Part shown: positions 60,489 through 64,000 of the stretch, one piece after another
Layout: every line of letters begins with the position of its first letter
Position numbering within the stretch: position 1 is the stretch's first letter
Assembly: GCF_963924675.1 (NCBI RefSeq)
Contig: NC_089238.1
Location: 46,580,879 to 46,644,878 of the forward strand
DNA: 64,000 nucleotides
DNA from: Phocoena phocoena
Taxonomy: Eukaryota; Chordata; Mammalia; Artiodactyla; Phocoenidae
Direction: 5' to 3'
Notes under the pieces: model-generated
Seen by the model: only the letters and a program-made list of their open reading frames with translations
The model's database searches: none
Told to the model about the DNA's origin: nothing
Position numbers and translations under genes: made by a program

Positions 60489-61354
60489 AAATATTGTGAA
60501 GTTTTTCCCCATCCCCCCCCCATTTTTCTATTATGAATCAGAAATAAAGGTACCTATAAACTGTAGGAGACAGGTCATCCTCAAAAGAATGTTTAGAGAT
60601 ATTTCTTTCACATACAGAGCTCATTCAACGTTTTCATCAACCTTCCATTTGGGACTGCCTAACGTTGAAGAAATACAGGGATGGTTTTGTAATGACAAGT
60701 GCTTTAAAATCCAATTATGGCCTTGCAAGGACTCTGCCTCACTTCACCATCGTGAATGAATGAGTTTTTCTCGAACTAAATCATCCTCATGAGAGCCTAC
60801 TATCAGCAAAGAGAAAAACGTTACCTCCTACCAACTCTTTTTTTTCTCCCTAGGAGACAACTTAGAAATTCAGAATCCAATTTAGTCCTAATTTGGGGGG
60901 GGTGGGGAAGAAAAAAGAGTCAGGCATTCTATCAAATGCTTGGCCAGATTCCCCTTTAACCTTCAAGGGAAAGAATCTTGGACAGGTCTATCAACGTGGC
61001 TTCCAGCCATGATGGGCACACCGATGTAAAGAGATAAAAGACCTTGTTTTTCATTGCCCAGTTTCCTGGATAAAGTCAGTTTTGGTGCCCATGTTACAAG
61101 AGTGGCACCTAGAGCATTATCATTCAGTCTAAAGCGCCTAATATTTATAAACTATTTTGCAGACAATTCATCAAAAAGGACATACTTCCTCTGAACTGTG
61201 AGGCTGCAATGACTACTACTACTATGCCAACACTACAAAAATATAGCACCAAAATTCTTCTGAAATAGCTACTCACAGTATTTTTCATACCTCATAAAAA
61301 CAGACACCATATAGTAGATCCCCTCATTTCATCGTGTTTGAGAGGAAACATGGT

Positions 61355-61570
61355 AGAAAGAATTCTGGATTAGGAGCCAAAAACCTTAAGTTCTGATTCC
61401 AGTTCCATTGTATATTGATTGCATAACAAGCCTTGATCAAGTCACATAATTCTTCAGGCTTCAAATTTCATGTCTACAAAACAGATAAATCCTGCTTTAC
61501 GTACTTCACAGGGCTGTTCAGAGTAGAATTATTTAAAAGGCCTTTGAAAATTATACAGGGCCTTTCAAAT
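61355..61570 (+). mobile_element. MIR SINE remnant
   Basis: 'ctggattaggagccaaaaac', 'caagtcacataattcttcag', 'gtctacaaaacagataaatc' and 'cttcacagggctgttcagag' follow the MIR order. Confidence 0.7.
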
Positions 61571-62059
61571 ATAATACTGGCCCTTCAGTCTCTGCACATA
61601 ATCTAATCAAATAAACATCAAAAGCAACATTACTGCTTTCTAGTAGTCCATAATTCATGCAGGAGAAGAATAAGAATTCAAAATAAATGACATACATATT
61701 TGATTGTACTTGTATATACTATCTCTGAAAGGACACATAAAAATACTGACTTTCACTATATACCCTTTTGCATTTTTTGAATTATGTACCACATGCAAAA
61801 AAGAAGAAAAAAGAAGAAAAATCAAAGATAATTCCATTTTAAGACATAAACATAGACACCTTTGAAAATATCTGGAATACATATTCATGGTTGGGGCACC
61901 GAGGAAATTTAATGATATACCCTCCTCAGTCCGTATTTTTCTCTTTTTTTCTCTTCCACTGTCTATTCCAAAGAGGGTAGTGGTGGGGAGGAAATATGGA
62001 ATATCAACATCTTCTGGGACATGGCAAGTGGAAATCTGGCCCTTTTAAGAGTCCTACAG

Positions 62060-62474
62060 GGGACTTCCCTGGTGGGGCAGTGGTTAAGAATCTGCTGCCA
62101 ATGCAGGGGACATGGGTTCGAGCCCTGGTTCAGGAAGATCCCACATGCCACGGAGCAACTAAGCCCATGCGACACAACTACTGAGCCTGCGCTCTAGAGC
62201 CGGCAAGCCACAACTACTGAAGCCCACGTGCCCTAGAGCCCACGGGCCGCAACTACTGAGACTGTGTGCTGCAACTACTGAAGCCTGCACGCCTAGAGCC
62301 CACGCTCCACAACAAGAGAAGCCACCGCAATGAGAAGCCTGCGCACCACAACGAAGAGCAGCCCCTGCTTGCCGCAACTAGAGAAAGGCTGCGCACAGCA
62401 ACGAAGACCCAGCACAGACAAAAATAAAATAAATGAATGAATGAATGAAAGAATAAATGTGTATTAAAAAAAAA
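62060..62474 (+). mobile_element. CHR SINE (long form), expanded body
   Basis: Duplication 'agtcctaca' at 62051-62059 and 62475-62483. The body carries extra units of the 'gccacaactactgaagcc' type, so the element is about 415 nt, longer than its relatives. Confidence 0.93.
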
Positions 62475-62614
62475 AGTCCTACATTGGTAGTTCTTCTCTA
62501 AGAAAAGCACATTAACAATTTTTGGCCTAGTTTTCCCAGTGTGGTCAACTGTTACATGGGAGTTTTAAAATGAGAGATGAAAACAAAATTCTCTGAAGAG
62601 CATTATAGGAATTA

Positions 62615-63408
62615 TGAGAAGAATGTCATCCTCATATACTGTTGGTGGAATTGTAAACTGATGCAACAGCTATGGAAACAGTACAGAGATTCTTCAAAAA
62701 TTTACAAATAGAACTACCATACGATTCAGCAATTCTCCTCCTGGGTATTTACCTGAGGAAAACAAAAACACTAATTTGAAAAGATATAAGCACCCCTATG
62801 CTCACTGCAGCAACATTATTTACAATAACAAATATATGGAAGCAGCCTAAGTGCCCATCAACAGACGAATGGATAAAGAAGATATGGTACACACACACAC
62901 ACACAATGGAATATTACTCAGACATAAAAAAGAATGAAATCTTGTCATTTGCAACAACATGGATGAACCCAGAGGGTATTATGCTAAGTGAAATAAATCA
63001 GACAGAGAGAGACAAACACTGTATGATATCACTTATATGTGGATTCTAAAAAAAAAACACAAATGAACAAACATAACAAAACATAAACAGAGTTACAGAT
63101 ACAGAGAAGAAACAGATGTCTGCCAGGGAGAAGGAGGGTAGGGGGAAGTAAGAAATAGGAGAGGGGTATTAAGAGGTATAAACTTCCAATTGCAAAATAA
63201 ATGTCATGGGTATGAAATGTACAGTGTGGGGGATATAGTCACTAACCACATAATATCTCTGTATGGTGACATATGCAACTGGACTTATCATGGTGATCAT
63301 TTTGGAATGGGGAGAAACAATGAATCACTATGTTGTATAACAGGAGCTAACATAGTGTTGTAGGTCAATTATATTTCAAGAACAAACAAATAAACAAACT
63401 CATAGAAA
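62615..63408 (+). mobile_element. L1 3' end (ORF2 C-terminus and 3'UTR)
   Basis: ORF2-like 'MEYYSDIKKNEILSFATTWM' is readable around 62910-62975, after '(ac)n' at 62890-62906. Ends with 'gtcaattatatttcaag'. A second L1 3' end follows. Confidence 0.85.
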
Positions 63409-63418
63409 AAGACATCAG

Positions 63419-63636
63419 TTTTTTTTTTTTTTTTTTTTTTTTGTGCAGTACACGGGCCTCTCACTGTTGTGGCCTCTCCCGTTACGGAGCACAGGCTCCG
63501 GATGCGCAGGCTCAGTGGCCATGGCTCACGGGCCCAGCCGCTCCGCGGCATGTGGGATCTTCCCGGACCGGGGCACGAACCCGTGTCCCCTGCATCAGCA
63601 GGCGGACTCTCAACCACTGCGCCACCAGGGAAGCCC
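63419..63636 (-). mobile_element. CHR SINE (short form)
   Basis: Minus-strand copy with 24 T at its tail. Duplication 'aagacatcag' at 63409-63418 and 63637-63646. It interrupts L1-derived sequence. Confidence 0.95.
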
Positions 63637-64000
63637 AAGACATCAGATTTGTGGTTACCAGAGAAGAAGGGCAGGGGGTGGGGAGGGTAAGAGGAATTGG
63701 ACAAAGGCAATCAAAAAGTACAAACTTTCAGTTATAAAATAAATAAGTACTAGGGATGTAATGTACAACATGATAAATATAATTAACGCTGCTCTATGTT
63801 ATACATGAAAGTTGTTGAGAGTAAATCCTAAGATTATCATCACAAGAAAAAAAATTTTTCTATTTATTTAATTTTGTACTTCTAAGAGATGATGGATATT
63901 CACTAAACTTTTGTGATAATCACTTCATGATGTATGTAAATCAAATCATTATGCTGTATACCTTAAACTTACACAATGCTGTATGTCAATTATATCTCAA
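63637..64000 (+). mobile_element. Older L1 3' end, runs off the window
   Basis: 'agatttgtggttaccagaga' at the start and 'gctgtataccttaaacttac' with 'gtcaattatatctcaa' at the end are typical of mammalian L1 3' ends. Confidence 0.8.

Larger units (their letters stand above)
42302..64000 (-). other. GLG1: GLG1 intron (partial), more than 21.6 kb
   Basis: Holds the L1 46620-54058, STEEP1 pseudogene, and SINEs, L1 ends and MIR listed separately. 42302-43470, 44580-46396 (part of the ancient family near 45480-45680), 57216-58070, 59230-60000 and 60500-61350 show no gene. Confidence 0.8.

Noticed and set aside
62253..62510. 85-codon minus-strand open frame with hydrophobic stretch
   Set aside because: Antisense of the long-form SINE at 62060-62474; the same residues recur in the other long-form copies.

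Overview
The window is vertebrate nuclear DNA, almost certainly from a cetacean (whale or dolphin). It carries about two dozen tRNA-Glu-derived SINEs of the CHR type, which open with a 'cttccctggtggcgcagtgg'-like head. Many are of the short, very similar form that ends in a 'gaggcccgcgtaccgcaaaa' tail. That CHR SINEs mark the cetacean/hippo/ruminant lineage, and that the short form dominates whale genomes, is background knowledge; the sequence alone does not give the species.

The only functional gene I can support is GLG1 (Golgi glycoprotein 1, also called ESL-1, MG-160 or cysteine-rich FGF receptor), on the minus strand. Twelve consecutive internal coding exons lie between 3015 and 42301. 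All have GT-AG borders, the codon phases fit end to end, and together they give 1614 nt (538 codons) of the luminal cysteine-rich region, with 34 cysteines and four N-glycosylation sequons. The exons that encode the N-terminus, including the signal peptide, lie beyond position 64000. Those that encode the last repeats, the membrane span and the cytoplasmic tail lie before position 1. The window is therefore one partial gene plus the contents of its introns.

Layout, low to high coordinate (3' to 5' in the gene): 1-3014 is a partial intron with an L1 fragment and two SINEs. 3015-29232 holds eleven exons, with introns that carry sparse SINE, MIR and LINE remnants. 29233-42268 is a 13 kb intron with layered old and younger L1 copies, a Tigger DNA transposon, a hAT-like element, an LTR remnant and L2. 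42269-42301 is a 33 nt exon. 42302-64000 is more than 21 kb of one large intron. That intron holds a nearly complete L1 (46620-54058) with a GC-rich 5'UTR, broken ORFs and two SINEs inside it, and a processed pseudogene of STEEP1 (58564-59226), followed by further L1 ends and SINEs.

The most interesting observation is at 9217-9359. A SINE inserted exactly at a GLG1 exon/intron border, and its target-site duplication copied the 5' splice site, so two identical donors stand 126 nt apart. Splicing at the outer one would place an immediate in-frame stop. I found no new multi-gene system; this is ordinary mammalian gene and repeat landscape with some instructive insertions.
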